A stretch of 64,000 bases of DNA from Rhodosalinus sp041365695 (GCF_041365695.1 NZ_JBGFSJ010000004.1:248001-312000); one strand, 5' to 3'; counted from the stretch's first letter, positions 26,076-34,615 are shown. Translations and numbers: made by a program. The notes: a model not told the origin generated them from the letters alone.

Positions 26076-26615
26076 ATGGAATTTTCCGCCGACAGCACGG
26101 ACCGGGCGGAGGAGATCATCGCCCTTTTCGAGTCAACCTTCGGCGCCTCCGAGGGCGCCGAGGAAGGACGGCTCATCGGGACGCTCGTGAAGAACCTTCT
26201 GGAGACGACGAAGGACGAAGACCTCGCCGTCTTCACGGCGCGGGAGGGCGGTGTGCTGGCCGGGGCCATCATCTTCTCGCGGCTCGCCTATGACGAGGAC
26301 GCGCGCATCGTCTTCCTTCTGGCGCCCGTCGCGGTGGAAACCGGCCGGCAGGGCCAGGGGATCGGGCAGGCGCTTCTGAACCATGGCCTGGCCGCGATGC
26401 GGGACCGGGGGGCCGACGTGGCGATCACCTACGGCGACCCGGCCTATTACGGCAAGGTCGGATTCGCCCCGATCGGAGAGGACACGGCAGCGCCGCCGCA
26501 CCCGCTGCAGCAGCCCGAGGGGTGGCTGGCGCAAAACCTCACGACCCGGCCCCTCGATCCGCTGAAGGGCCGCGCGCGCTGCGTGCCCGCTTTCGACGAT
26601 CCTGCTTACTGGTAG
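26076..26615 (+). CDS. GNAT family N-acetyltransferase (179 aa)
   Basis: Predicted acetyl-CoA-dependent transferase. The core signature is LLAPVAVETGRQGQGIGQALL near residues 77-97, with the Q/R-x-x-G-x-G pyrophosphate loop (GRQGQGIG). GDPAYYGKVGFAPIG downstream matches the YhbS-like GNAT subgroup. The substrate is unknown. AAGGAGAGGGA precedes the ATG. It lies 43 bp after the aldolase gene and may share its mRNA; it converges on gshA. Confidence 0.85.
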   Translation: MEFSADSTDRAEEIIALFESTFGASEGAEEGRLIGTLVKNLLETTKDEDLAVFTAREGGVLAGAIIFSRLAYDEDARIVFLLAPVAVETGRQGQGIGQALLNHGLAAMRDRGADVAITYGDPAYYGKVGFAPIGEDTAAPPHPLQQPEGWLAQNLTTRPLDPLKGRARCVPAFDDPAYW

Positions 26616-26646
26616 CGCGGCCCCGCCGGCGCGGGCATCCTGCCCT

Positions 26647-28017
26647 TCAGTAGGAGTATTCGGCGTAGATGTGGCTGAGATCGCCCTGCCAGTCGCCGTG
26701 GTAACGCTCCAGAAGCTCGTCGGCCGGGATCTTCCCGCTCTCCACGCTCTCTCTCAGCGCGTTGAGGAAATGCGTCTCGTCCGGCAGCAGCCCGCCCGCG
26801 CCCTCGCGCGCCCGGGCGCCCAGCCCGGCCTCCGCGATGTCCAGCACCTCGCGCGCGAGATCGTGCATGTAAAGGTCGCCCACCCGCGCCTTCAGGCCCT
26901 GATCGGCCGCGGCGATGCGAAGCGCCTCGCGCTCCGCCGCGCTCCAGCCCTTCACGAGATCCCAGGCCGCGTCGAGCGCGCCCTGGTCGTAGGTCAGCCC
27001 CACCCAGAGCGCCGGCAGCGCGCAGAGCCGCCGCCAGGGCCCGCCATCGGCCCCGCGCATCTCGATGTATTTCTTGATCCGCGCCTCGGGGAAGATCGTG
27101 GTGAGGTGGTCGGCCCAGTCCGACAGCGTCGGCGTTTCGCCCGGCAGCGCGGGCAGCCGGCCCTTCAGGAAGTCGCGGAAGGACTGGCCGAGCGCGTCGA
27201 TGTAGCGCCCGTCGCGGTAGACGAAGTACATCGGCACGTCGAGCGCATAGTCGACCCAGCGCTCGAAGCCGAAACCGTCCTCGAAGACGAAGGGCAGCAT
27301 GCCGGTGCGCGCGTCGTCGAGGTCGCGCCAGACCCGGCTCCGCCAGGACTTGTAGCCTGTGGGACGGTTCTCGAAGAAGGGGGAGTTGGCGAAGAGCGCC
27401 GTGGCGACGGGCTGGAGCGCCAGCGCCACGCGGAGCTTCTGCACCATGTCGGCCTCGGAGGCGAAGTCGAGGTTCACCTGCACCGTGCAGGTGCGGTACA
27501 TCATCGACTTTCCCATCGTGCCGACCCGGTCCATGTAGTCGGTCATCAGCCGGTAGCGCCCCTTGGGCATCATCGGCATGTCCTCGTGGCGCCAGACCGG
27601 CGCGGCGCCGAGCCCGATGAAGCCCACGCCGAGCGCGTCGGCGATGTCCTTCACGTCGGCGAGATGGGCGTTCACCTCGTCGCAGGTCTGGTGGATGTTC
27701 TCGAGCGGGGCGCCGGAAAGCTCGAGCTGGCCTCCGGGCTCCAGCGAGACGTTCGCGCCGTCCTTCTCGAGCCCGATGAGGTTGCCGCCTTCCTCGACGG
27801 GGCGCCAGCCGTGTCGGTCGCGCAGCCCCTCCAGCACCGCGCGCACGGAGCGTGCGCCCTCGTAGGGCAATGGCGCCAGCGTCTCGCGGACATAGCCGAA
27901 CTTCTCGTGCTCGGTGCCGATGCGCCACGCCTCGGGCGGCTTGCAGCCGGCCTCGAGGTATTGCGCAAGCTGGTCCTGGTGCTCGATCGGCCCGCCGCCG
28001 GACTGGGGGATGGACAT
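26647..28017 (-). CDS. gshA: Glutamate-cysteine ligase, plant/alphaproteobacterial type (456 aa)
   Basis: Catalyses the first step of glutathione synthesis, joining glutamate and cysteine with ATP. The motif WRIGTEHEKFGY near residues 31-42, MYRTCTVQVNLDF near 165-177 and the C-terminal HYGDWQ-like segment (YHGDWQGDL) match the plant-type enzyme (TIGR01436), not the enterobacterial one. Length is usual for that type. ATG 28017 is chosen over an upstream open frame because it gives the normal N-terminus. The gene has no partner in the window; glutathione synthetase must lie elsewhere. Confidence 0.92.
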   Translation of the reverse strand: MSIPQSGGGPIEHQDQLAQYLEAGCKPPEAWRIGTEHEKFGYVRETLAPLPYEGARSVRAVLEGLRDRHGWRPVEEGGNLIGLEKDGANVSLEPGGQLELSGAPLENIHQTCDEVNAHLADVKDIADALGVGFIGLGAAPVWRHEDMPMMPKGRYRLMTDYMDRVGTMGKSMMYRTCTVQVNLDFASEADMVQKLRVALALQPVATALFANSPFFENRPTGYKSWRSRVWRDLDDARTGMLPFVFEDGFGFERWVDYALDVPMYFVYRDGRYIDALGQSFRDFLKGRLPALPGETPTLSDWADHLTTIFPEARIKKYIEMRGADGGPWRRLCALPALWVGLTYDQGALDAAWDLVKGWSAAEREALRIAAADQGLKARVGDLYMHDLAREVLDIAEAGLGARAREGAGGLLPDETHFLNALRESVESGKIPADELLERYHGDWQGDLSHIYAEYSY

Positions 28018-28084
28018 TGCGCTTTGCTCCGGTGGTCTAGGCTGGATCGGTGGGCGACAGGGATGGGCCGGAACGGCGCGGGTG

Positions 28085-28609
28085 TCAATGCAGCCGGGGC
28101 CGCCCGTCCGCGGCCGCGGGATGCTCCCAGACGACCACGGGATGCGCGGCGCCGCCCCCGCGCAGCGCGTCGACGAGGTGGCCGGTCCGGATCCCCGGAA
28201 GGGCGGCGAAGGCGTCGAAGAGCGCATCCGCCCCCGCCGCCGTCACCGGGATCGACAGCGGCGGCTGGCCGGGCTGCACGAGCACCCAGGACGGCGGATC
28301 TTCCGAAGGGTCGAGGCGCAGCTGGGAGAGCTCGGAAAGGGCCACCACGCCGCCCGAGACGGGCCCGAAATAGGCGATCCGGCCCTCGACGACCTCCACC
28401 ACGCCCGGCCCGCCGCCGGGCCGCCGGAACCGCCCGCGCTGGATGCCCGCGAAGAGGAGCGCGAGCCCCGTCGCGACGGCCATCCACCCCAGCCAGGCGA
28501 GGAGGCCCAGGCCCGCGAGCGCCGCCCAGAGACCGAGCGCCGCCAGCGCCGCGCCGGCAAGCGCCTCCCGCCACCGCCCCAGCGCGTCGCCGACCTCCGG
28601 CCGGATCAC
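28085..28609 (-). CDS. Small two-helix membrane protein with PH-like tail (174 aa), GTG start
   Basis: Unnamed inner-membrane protein. Residues 18-54 contain two closely spaced hydrophobic helices (ALAALGLWAALAGLGLLAWL and the next segment), then a short basic loop and a soluble beta-rich part (EGRIAYFGPVSGGVVALSEL, LRLDPSEDPPSWVLVQ) that resembles bacterial PH-like domains. No clear family is recognised. The GTG at 28609 overlaps the rsmE stop (GTGA), and no ATG is near, so this start is preferred. Confidence 0.65.
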   Translation of the reverse strand: MIRPEVGDALGRWREALAGAALAALGLWAALAGLGLLAWLGWMAVATGLALLFAGIQRGRFRRPGGGPGVVEVVEGRIAYFGPVSGGVVALSELSQLRLDPSEDPPSWVLVQPGQPPLSIPVTAAGADALFDAFAALPGIRTGHLVDALRGGGAAHPVVVWEHPAAADGRPRLH

Positions 28610-29349
28610 CGCCAGTCCCCCAGCGCGATCTGCCAGAGGGTGAGCGCGGCCACGGCCGCGGTGTCGGCGCGCAGGATCCGCGGCCCGAGGCTCACCGTCA
28701 CCGCGAAGGGCAGCCCGGCGAGACGGGCGCGCTCGGCCTCCGAGAAGCCGCCTTCGGGGCCCACCAGCACGGCCCAGGGGCCGGGCGCCTCGACCGCGCG
28801 CCTGCCGAGAAACGCGTCGAGGCGCTCCCCCTCTCCCGCCCGTGCCTCGTCGCAGACGAGAAGGCGCCTGCCCTCCGGCCAGCCCCGAAGGATCTGCGAC
28901 AGTGGTGCGAGGTCCGCAACCTCGGGCACGAAGGTCCCGCCGCACTGTTCCGCCGCCTCCATGGCGTGGGCCTGAAGGCGGTCGCGGCGCAGCCGCTCGG
29001 CATTGGTGTGATCGGTCTGGACGGGCAGGATCCGCGCCGCGCCCAGCTCGGCCGCCTTCTCGACGATGAAGTCGGTGCGCGCCTTCTTGATCGGCGCGAA
29101 AAGCAGCCAGAGATCGGGCGGGTCGCGCTGCTGCGCGGTCTGCCCGGTGCATTGCAGCGTGCCGCCCCGCTTGGCCGCCCCGGTCACGCGCGCCGCCCAT
29201 TCGCCGTCGCGCCCGTTGAAGAGCCGAAGCTCCGCCCCCTCGCCCAGCCGCATGACATTGAAGAGGTAATGCGCCTGGGCGCGTTCCAGAGGAACGGTTT
29301 GCCCCGCCCCCAGCGGGTGCTCTACATAGAGCCGGACAACGGATGCCAT
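28606..29349 (-). CDS. rsmE: 16S rRNA m3U1498 methyltransferase RsmE (247 aa)
   Basis: SPOUT-family methyltransferase that methylates U1498 of 16S rRNA. The N-terminal PUA-like domain has QAHYLFNVMRLGEG; the SPOUT knot carries VLVGPEGGFSEAE near residue 190 and SLGPRILRADTAAVAAL near the end, both diagnostic. Length is normal. Its ribosome site AGAAGG lies in the 11-bp gap to the divergent ubiA gene. It overlaps the downstream membrane protein gene by 4 bp. Confidence 0.94.
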   Translation of the reverse strand: MASVVRLYVEHPLGAGQTVPLERAQAHYLFNVMRLGEGAELRLFNGRDGEWAARVTGAAKRGGTLQCTGQTAQQRDPPDLWLLFAPIKKARTDFIVEKAAELGAARILPVQTDHTNAERLRRDRLQAHAMEAAEQCGGTFVPEVADLAPLSQILRGWPEGRRLLVCDEARAGEGERLDAFLGRRAVEAPGPWAVLVGPEGGFSEAERARLAGLPFAVTVSLGPRILRADTAAVAALTLWQIALGDWR

Positions 29350-29360
29350 GAGGCCCTTCT
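29350..29360. promoter_or_regulatory. Double-sided ribosome-binding site between rsmE and ubiA
   Basis: The 11-bp gap GAGGCCCTTCT carries GAGG (7 bp before the ubiA ATG) on the plus strand and AGAAGG (5 bp before the rsmE ATG) on the minus strand. Both divergent genes therefore take their Shine-Dalgarno sequence from the same base pairs, and each promoter must lie inside the other gene. Confidence 0.7.
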
Positions 29361-30332
29361 ATGCCTGCCAACGGCGAGACGCCAGAGCGCGCCGAGACCG
29401 GCCCCGTCGCCGACGCGGTGACGGGCAACTGGGTGGACCGCCTCGCGCCGCCCGCGGCGCGGCCCTACCTGCGCCTGTCGCGCGCCGACCGCCCGATCGG
29501 CACCTGGCTGCTGCTGCTGCCGTGCTGGTGGGGGCTGACGCTGGCGATGCTGTCCACCGGCCAGGCGCACTGGCAGGATCTGTGGATCTTCGCGGGCTGC
29601 GGCATCGGCGCCTGGCTCATGCGGGGGGCGGGCTGCACATGGAACGACATCACCGACCGCGACATCGACGGCAGCGTGGCGCGCACCGCGCTCCGGCCGA
29701 TCCCGTCGGGCCAGGTCACGCTGGGTCAGGCCGTGGCGTGGATGTGCGCGCAGGCCATCCTCGCCTTCCTGATCCTCGTCACCTTTCCGCCCGCGGCGAT
29801 CGCGCTGGGCATTCTCGCGCTGCTGCCGGTGGCGATCTACCCGTTCGCCAAGCGCTTCACCTGGTGGCCGCAGATCTTCCTCGGCTTCGCGTTCAACTGG
29901 GGCGCGCTGCTGGCCTGGACGGCGCACACCGGGGCGCTCCAGTGGCCGGCGCTGGCGCTTTACGCATCGGGCATGGCCTGGACACTTTTCTACGACACGA
30001 TCTACGCCCACCAGGACAAGGAGGACGACGCGCTCATCGGCGTGAAGTCCACCGCGCGGCTTTTCGGCGGCGAAACCCCGCGCTGGCTGCGCCGCTTCCT
30101 TGTGGCGAGCGTCGTCCTCATGGGGCTCGCGATCCTGGGCGCCGCGCCCTCGGGCGAGATCCTCGCCCTCGTGATCGCGATCGGCGGGCCCTGGGCGATG
30201 GGCTGGCACATGGCGTGGCAGCTTCGCCGGCTCGACCTGGGCGACAACGACCGGCTGCTGGCGCTTTTCCGCTCGAACCGCGATGCCGGGCTGCTGCCTG
30301 TGCTGTTTTTCGCCGCCGCGCTTCTGGCCTGA
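29361..30332 (+). CDS. ubiA: 4-hydroxybenzoate polyprenyltransferase UbiA (323 aa)
   Basis: Intramembrane prenyltransferase that attaches the polyprenyl tail to 4-hydroxybenzoate in ubiquinone synthesis. Both aspartate-rich motifs are intact: NDITDRDIDGSVART near residues 96-110 and YDTIYAHQDKEDD near 213-225. About eight hydrophobic helices follow a hydrophilic N-terminal tail of 45 residues. The start ATG is 11 bp from the divergent rsmE start. Confidence 0.94.
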   Translation: MPANGETPERAETGPVADAVTGNWVDRLAPPAARPYLRLSRADRPIGTWLLLLPCWWGLTLAMLSTGQAHWQDLWIFAGCGIGAWLMRGAGCTWNDITDRDIDGSVARTALRPIPSGQVTLGQAVAWMCAQAILAFLILVTFPPAAIALGILALLPVAIYPFAKRFTWWPQIFLGFAFNWGALLAWTAHTGALQWPALALYASGMAWTLFYDTIYAHQDKEDDALIGVKSTARLFGGETPRWLRRFLVASVVLMGLAILGAAPSGEILALVIAIGGPWAMGWHMAWQLRRLDLGDNDRLLALFRSNRDAGLLPVLFFAAALLA

Positions 30333-30361
30333 TTGAATCCGCCCCCGGCAGCGCGTATCAC
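30333..30361 (+). promoter_or_regulatory. Candidate promoter for the OmpA-family gene
   Basis: TTGAAT (30333-30338), a 17-bp spacer and TATCAC (30356-30361); each hexamer matches the sigma-70 consensus at four of six positions. It starts directly after the ubiA stop and ends 32 bp before the OmpA-family ATG. Confidence 0.4.
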
Positions 30362-30393
30362 CGTGCGGTCCCAAGCCACCCGGCACAGGCTCG

Positions 30394-32298
30394 ATGCGAC
30401 TTAAACCCCTCGCCCTTCCCGTTCTCGCCTTCACCGTTGCCGGCCTGCTGGCGGCCCTGGCCGCCGTGTTTTCGGTGGATATCATCGAGAAGGGCTCGGA
30501 AGAGGGGGTGCGCACCGAGCTCACGCGCGCCGGGCTGCACTGGGCGGAGGTGGATGCCAACGGCCTTCAGCTTTACCTGATCGGCACCGCCCCGAACGAG
30601 GCGGAGCGGTTCCGGGCGCTGTCCACCGCCGGACGCGTGGTGGACGCGGCGCGGGTGATAGACAACGTGAACGTGGCCGAAGCCTCGCGGCCGGCGCCCC
30701 CGCGCTTTTCCATCGAGATCCTGCGCAACGACGACGGCGTCTCGGTGATCGGCCTGGTGCCGGCGGCGACGGATCGCGAGGGCATGGTGGCGCGGCTGGA
30801 AGGGAGCGTGGCGGGGGGCAGCGTCTCGGATCTGATGGAGGTGGCCGACTACCCCACGCCCGAGGGCTGGGACGACGCGCTCGACTTCGGCCTGTCCACG
30901 CTCGAGCGTCTTCCCCGCGCGAAGATCTCGATAGAGGCGGGCGCCGTGGCCATCACCGCGATGAGCGACAGCGCGGCCGAGAAACGCAGCCTCGAGACCG
31001 AGTTCGCCCGCCAGGTCCCCGATACGCTGCGCCTCGCGCTCGACATCTCGGCGCCGCGGCCGGTGATCAGCCCCTTCACGCTGCGCTTCGTCCTCAACGA
31101 GGGCGGCGCGCGCTTCGATGCCTGCTCCGCCTCGACCGAGGAGGGGCGCGCGCGGATCCTGGCCGCCGCCGCCGCCGCCGGCATGGACGGAAAGGCGGAT
31201 TGCCGCATCGGGCTTGGCGTGCCCTCCAGCGCCTGGCCCGAGGCGGCGGAGCGCGCCATTGCCGCGCTCGCCGAACTGGGCGGCGGCTCGGTGACGATCA
31301 CCGATGCCGACGTGGCGCTCGTCGCGGCGGAAGGCACGGATCCCGCCCTCTTCGAGCGCGTGTCCGGTGAGCTGGGCGCCGATCTGCCCGACATCTTCGC
31401 GCTCGACGCGGTTCTGCCCGAGGTTCCCGACGAGACCGACACCGGCCCGCGCGAATTCATCGCCACGCTGAGCCCGGAAGGCTCGGTGCAGCTGCGCGGG
31501 CGCATCTCGAGCGAGACGAATCGCACGATCGCCGACAGTTTCGCGCGCGCCCGGTTCGGCAGCGCGGCCGTCTACACCGCCGCGGTGGTGGACGACAGCC
31601 TGCCCGCCGAATGGCAGGTGCGGGTGCTGGCCGGGCTCGAGGCGCTCGCCCAGCTCGCCAACGGCGCGGTGACGATCCGCCCCGATTCGATCCGCGTCCG
31701 CGGCGAGACCGGAAAGGCCGAGGCCAGCGCCGAGATCGCCTCCCTTCTTTCCGAGAAGCTGGGGGCGTCGTCGGAATTCTCCATCGAGGTGGCCTACCGC
31801 GAGGCGCTCGATCCCGAGGCGGCGCTGCCGACCCCGGCGGAATGCGTGGCGATGATCGACGAGATCACCGAGGGCCGGAAGATCAACTTCGAGCCGGGCT
31901 CGGCCACGCTCGACTCCGCGGCGCGGCTCATCCTCGACGACATCGCCGAAGTGCTGCGGGACTGCGGCCCCTTGCCGCTGGAGATCGCGGGCCACACCGA
32001 CAGCCAGGGGCGCGAGTCCATGAACCTCGATCTGAGCCAGCAGCGCGCCGAGGCGGTTCTGGCCGAGCTTCGCGACCGCCGGGTTCTGACGTCGTCCTTC
32101 GTGCCCCGCGGCTACGGCGAGAGCGACCCGATCGCCGACAACGGAACCGAGGCGGGCCGGGAGACCAACCGGCGGATCGAGTTCAGCCTGCTTCCCGCCG
32201 ACCCCGTATCCGAGGTAGAGGCCGTGCTGGAGCGCCTTGCCGCGGACGACGACCGGCAAGACGCCGATGCAGAGCCTCCGGCCGGAGAAAGCCAATGA
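30394..32298 (+). CDS. BON/OmpA-domain envelope protein (634 aa)
   Basis: Large envelope protein with one N-terminal hydrophobic helix (residues 6-28) that is either an uncleaved anchor or a signal peptide. The next part resembles a BON domain (EEGVRTELTRAGLHW...DAARVIDNVNV, residues 36-93), followed by several degenerate repeats of the same type up to about 480. The C-terminal OmpA/Pal peptidoglycan-binding domain is clear at about 500-610: INFEPGSATL, LEIAGHTDSQG, LSQQRAEAVL, GYGESDPIADN and TNRRIEFSL. It should tether the envelope to peptidoglycan. The C-terminal tail is acidic. It is coupled by ATGA to a small coiled-coil gene. Confidence 0.82.
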   Translation: MRLKPLALPVLAFTVAGLLAALAAVFSVDIIEKGSEEGVRTELTRAGLHWAEVDANGLQLYLIGTAPNEAERFRALSTAGRVVDAARVIDNVNVAEASRPAPPRFSIEILRNDDGVSVIGLVPAATDREGMVARLEGSVAGGSVSDLMEVADYPTPEGWDDALDFGLSTLERLPRAKISIEAGAVAITAMSDSAAEKRSLETEFARQVPDTLRLALDISAPRPVISPFTLRFVLNEGGARFDACSASTEEGRARILAAAAAAGMDGKADCRIGLGVPSSAWPEAAERAIAALAELGGGSVTITDADVALVAAEGTDPALFERVSGELGADLPDIFALDAVLPEVPDETDTGPREFIATLSPEGSVQLRGRISSETNRTIADSFARARFGSAAVYTAAVVDDSLPAEWQVRVLAGLEALAQLANGAVTIRPDSIRVRGETGKAEASAEIASLLSEKLGASSEFSIEVAYREALDPEAALPTPAECVAMIDEITEGRKINFEPGSATLDSAARLILDDIAEVLRDCGPLPLEIAGHTDSQGRESMNLDLSQQRAEAVLAELRDRRVLTSSFVPRGYGESDPIADNGTEAGRETNRRIEFSLLPADPVSEVEAVLERLAADDDRQDADAEPPAGESQ

Positions 32299-32621
32299 CC
32301 CGCACGGAATTCGTGATCGTCACCGCGGTCATCCTCTTCGTCGCCTTCGCAGTGGGCTGGTTCGCGCACTGGCTGGTGCACCGCTTCACGCGGGTCTCCC
32401 GCGCCGACATGGGCGAGCTGGAGCGCATGGCGCAGGAACTGCACGCCGCCGAGGAAACGCGCGATCAGGCGATCACCTATCTTCAGCAGCGCGAGGCCGA
32501 GCTCACCAACCAGCTTTCGCAGACAGAGGCGGAACTGCGCGCCGCCATGGACGGCCTGCGGGATGCGCGGCACGAGGCCGAGGAGCTGCGCAACCGGCTC
32601 GAGCGGATGGAAGCGGGCTGA
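32295..32621 (+). CDS. Small membrane-anchored coiled-coil protein (108 aa)
   Basis: A single N-terminal membrane helix (residues 5-27, FVIVTAVILFVAFAVGWFAHWL) is followed by about 75 residues of charged heptad pattern (ELERMAQELHAAEET...ELRNRLERME), a clear coiled coil. No family name is recognised. The start overlaps the stop of the OmpA-family gene, so the two proteins are made together and may interact. It converges with moaE. Confidence 0.75.
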   Translation: MTRTEFVIVTAVILFVAFAVGWFAHWLVHRFTRVSRADMGELERMAQELHAAEETRDQAITYLQQREAELTNQLSQTEAELRAAMDGLRDARHEAEELRNRLERMEAG

Positions 32622-32643
32622 TCCAAGGCCGGGCGCGCGCGCC

Positions 32644-33087
32644 TCACCAGCGCGAGAGCGCGGCCTCGTCCTCCTCCCGCGCCGCGACCCAGTCCGCGCC
32701 CCGCGCGGTGATCTCGCGCTTCCAGAAGGGCGCGCGCGATTTCAGGTAATCCATCAGGAATTCCGCCGCCGCGAAGGCGTCCGCCCGGTGCGGTGCGGCG
32801 GTGGCCACCATCATGATCGTCTCGCCCCGCGCGAGCCGGCCGTGACGGTGGATCACGAGAACGTCCCCGAGGCTCCAGCGGGCCCGCGCCTCTTCCGCGA
32901 TCGTCGCGAGCGCCTTCTCCGTCATGCCGGGGTAATGCTCGATCTCCATCGCCTTCAGGTCGCCCGCCTCCGTGTCGCGGACGATCCCGGCGAAGGTGAC
33001 GACCGCGCCCTGCCCGTGCTGCGCGCCGGAGAAGGCGCCGGCCTCTGCGCCGAAATCGAAGGGGGCGTCCTGCACGATCACGCGCAT
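32644..33087 (-). CDS. moaE: Molybdopterin synthase large subunit MoaE (147 aa)
   Basis: Catalytic subunit that, with thiocarboxylated MoaD, inserts sulfur into precursor Z to make molybdopterin. Family motifs are visible: VVTFAGIVRD, IEHYPGMTEKAL, VLVIHRHGRLARGE and the lysine-containing LKSRAPFWKRE near residues 115-125. Length is typical. It is the last gene of pgsA-moaD-moaE, 5 bp after moaD. Confidence 0.94.
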   Translation of the reverse strand: MRVIVQDAPFDFGAEAGAFSGAQHGQGAVVTFAGIVRDTEAGDLKAMEIEHYPGMTEKALATIAEEARARWSLGDVLVIHRHGRLARGETIMMVATAAPHRADAFAAAEFLMDYLKSRAPFWKREITARGADWVAAREEDEAALSRW

Positions 33088-33092
33088 GGCGT

Positions 33093-33338
33093 TCAGCCCC
33101 CGGTCATCGGCGGGAAGAACGCGACCTCGCGGACGCCGGCGAGCGGCGCGTCGAAATCGGCGAGTTCCTGGTCCACGGCGACACGCAGCGCCGAGGTGTC
33201 GGCGAAGGCGGCGGCGTAACGCTCTTCGCGCGCGCGCAACTCGTCTACAAGATCGGCCACCGTCGCGGCCTCGGTCTGCAGGGTCTCGCGCGGCAGCCCG
33301 ATGCGCTCCCGGACCCAGGCGAAATAGAGAACATCCAT
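33093..33338 (-). CDS. moaD: Molybdopterin synthase sulfur carrier MoaD (81 aa)
   Basis: Small ubiquitin-fold protein ending in the obligatory Gly-Gly (FFPPMTGG), the site of thiocarboxylation. It begins MDVLYFAWVRERIG, the usual first strand and loop. It works with MoaE in molybdopterin synthesis and lies between pgsA and moaE with gaps of only 5-6 bp. Confidence 0.93.
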   Translation of the reverse strand: MDVLYFAWVRERIGLPRETLQTEAATVADLVDELRAREERYAAAFADTSALRVAVDQELADFDAPLAGVREVAFFPPMTGG

Positions 33339-33344
33339 GGCGGT

Positions 33345-34004
33345 TCAGTCCTTCAGATACGGCACGGCCTTGCGGAAATACTCCCAGCCGGTCCAGAGCG
33401 TCAGCACCGCCGACAGCCACAGCAGCGCGACGCCCCCCTGTCCGGTCCAGAGTGCGCCGGCGAGGAGGGCGCGCAGGCCGTGCAGATCCTGCTCGCGCCC
33501 ATCCAATATATCCTCCACCAGCGTCCGATCCATCCCCATGGCGATCATGCCGACGTGATGCTCGAAGATCCCGTGGGCGAACAGCACGGCCACGGCCACC
33601 ATCTGCAACGTCGTCTTCCACTTCGCCAGCCGGGTGACCTGCAGACTGCCCACCGCCGGGCCGAGATACTCCCGCAGGCCCGAGACGAAGACCTCGCGGA
33701 AAAGGATGAGCGCCGCGGGCAGCACGATCCAAGCGGAGTAGGACGAGAAGGTCACGAGCACCAGAAGCGCCACCGCGACCATCGCCTTGTCCGCGATGGG
33801 ATCGAGCATGGCGCCCATGCGGGAGACCTGCCCCCAGGCGCGGGCCAGCCGCCCGTCCACCCAATCGGTCGCGGCGGCGCCGAGGAAAAGCACGAGCGCT
33901 GCCCAGTCCGCCAGCGGATGCGGCAACAGCAGGTAGAGCGCAGCCAACCCCGGCGCCGCGACGAGCCGGAACACGGTCAGTATGTTGGGCAGTGTCCAGC
34001 GCAT
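33345..34004 (-). CDS. pgsA: Phosphatidylglycerophosphate synthase (219 aa)
   Basis: Inner-membrane CDP-alcohol phosphatidyltransferase that makes phosphatidylglycerol phosphate from CDP-diacylglycerol and glycerol 3-phosphate. The signature D-x2-D-G-x2-A-R-x8-G-x3-D-x3-D is complete (Asp47, Asp50, Gly51, Ala54, Arg55, Gly64, Asp68, Asp72). About five membrane helices are seen. It heads the pgsA-moaD-moaE unit, an arrangement without an obvious functional link. Confidence 0.94.
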   Translation of the reverse strand: MRWTLPNILTVFRLVAAPGLAALYLLLPHPLADWAALVLFLGAAATDWVDGRLARAWGQVSRMGAMLDPIADKAMVAVALLVLVTFSSYSAWIVLPAALILFREVFVSGLREYLGPAVGSLQVTRLAKWKTTLQMVAVAVLFAHGIFEHHVGMIAMGMDRTLVEDILDGREQDLHGLRALLAGALWTGQGGVALLWLSAVLTLWTGWEYFRKAVPYLKD

Positions 34005-34105
34005 GCCCGCCCTTTAGCGCGGTTGCGCGGCGCGTGGAACCCGCGCCTGCGTCCTCGTTTTCACTTGACGCCCCCCGCCCGCTCGCCTAGGCACCACGTC
34101 GCCGT

Positions 34106-34182
34106 GGCGGAGTAGCTCAGTCGGTTAGAGCAGCGGAATCATAATCCGCGTGTCGGGGGTTCAAGTCCCTCCTCCGCTACCA
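34106..34182 (+). tRNA. tRNA-Met (CAT), elongator
   Basis: A 77-nt cloverleaf with encoded CCA. The acceptor stem is GGCGGAG/CTCCGCT (G1-U72 wobble), the D arm starts GCTCAGTCGG, the anticodon stem GCGGA/TCCGC holds loop ATCATAA with anticodon CAT, and the T arm is GGGGG-TTCAAGT-CCCTC. It lacks the 1-72 mismatch context and G-C triplet pattern of the initiator tRNA, and its body resembles elongator Met rather than lysidine-type Ile. Confidence 0.93.
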
Positions 34183-34615
34183 ACCCCACCACACTGGTTT
34201 CAAGCTCGCCAAGAACCGGCATTGCGCCGACTTGCAGGCCATCCCGGGGATCCTCCGCAGCATCGGGACCGCTCGACCGGTCCGCGCTGGGGTGCGCGCC
34301 TCGGGCGCGTCGAACCCGGCTTCCCGACCCCCGTGAACGCGGCCCTGCCTCGACGGGCGGCGCGCGAGATCAGCGATGATCTTGCTGCGTCCCGACAGGA
34401 TTGCGCTGATGCACCGGCGTGGATGCGCCCGCCGGCCGCCACGACGCATCCAAAGACCCGAGACAGCCCGTCGAAGCGCCTCTGAACGCGCCGGAGCGAC
34501 AGAGGCGTGTCGCTAGGCGGCTCGCCGGGCTGGCCGCCGGAAAGCCGGAGAAGAGGCCGACCGGGGACTGATCCGCGCGCACCCCGGGCCCGAATCGTGC
34601 CGGATCACGATTCTC

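Noticed and set aside
26671..29421. A 916-codon open frame antisense to gshA and rsmE
   Set aside because: Low-complexity Arg/Pro/Ala translation, no motif, and fully covered by confident genes on the other strand.
34106..34182. tRNA-Ile with lysidine-modified CAT anticodon
   Set aside because: Acceptor and T-arm sequences match elongator tRNA-Met rather than the GGGCC-type acceptor usual for tRNA-Ile(CAT).
34150..34582. Several short open frames after tRNA-Met on both strands, considered as an integrase or transposase remnant
   Set aside because: None shows a recombinase motif, ribosome site or repeat boundary. No direct repeat of the tRNA 3' end was found to mark an attachment site.
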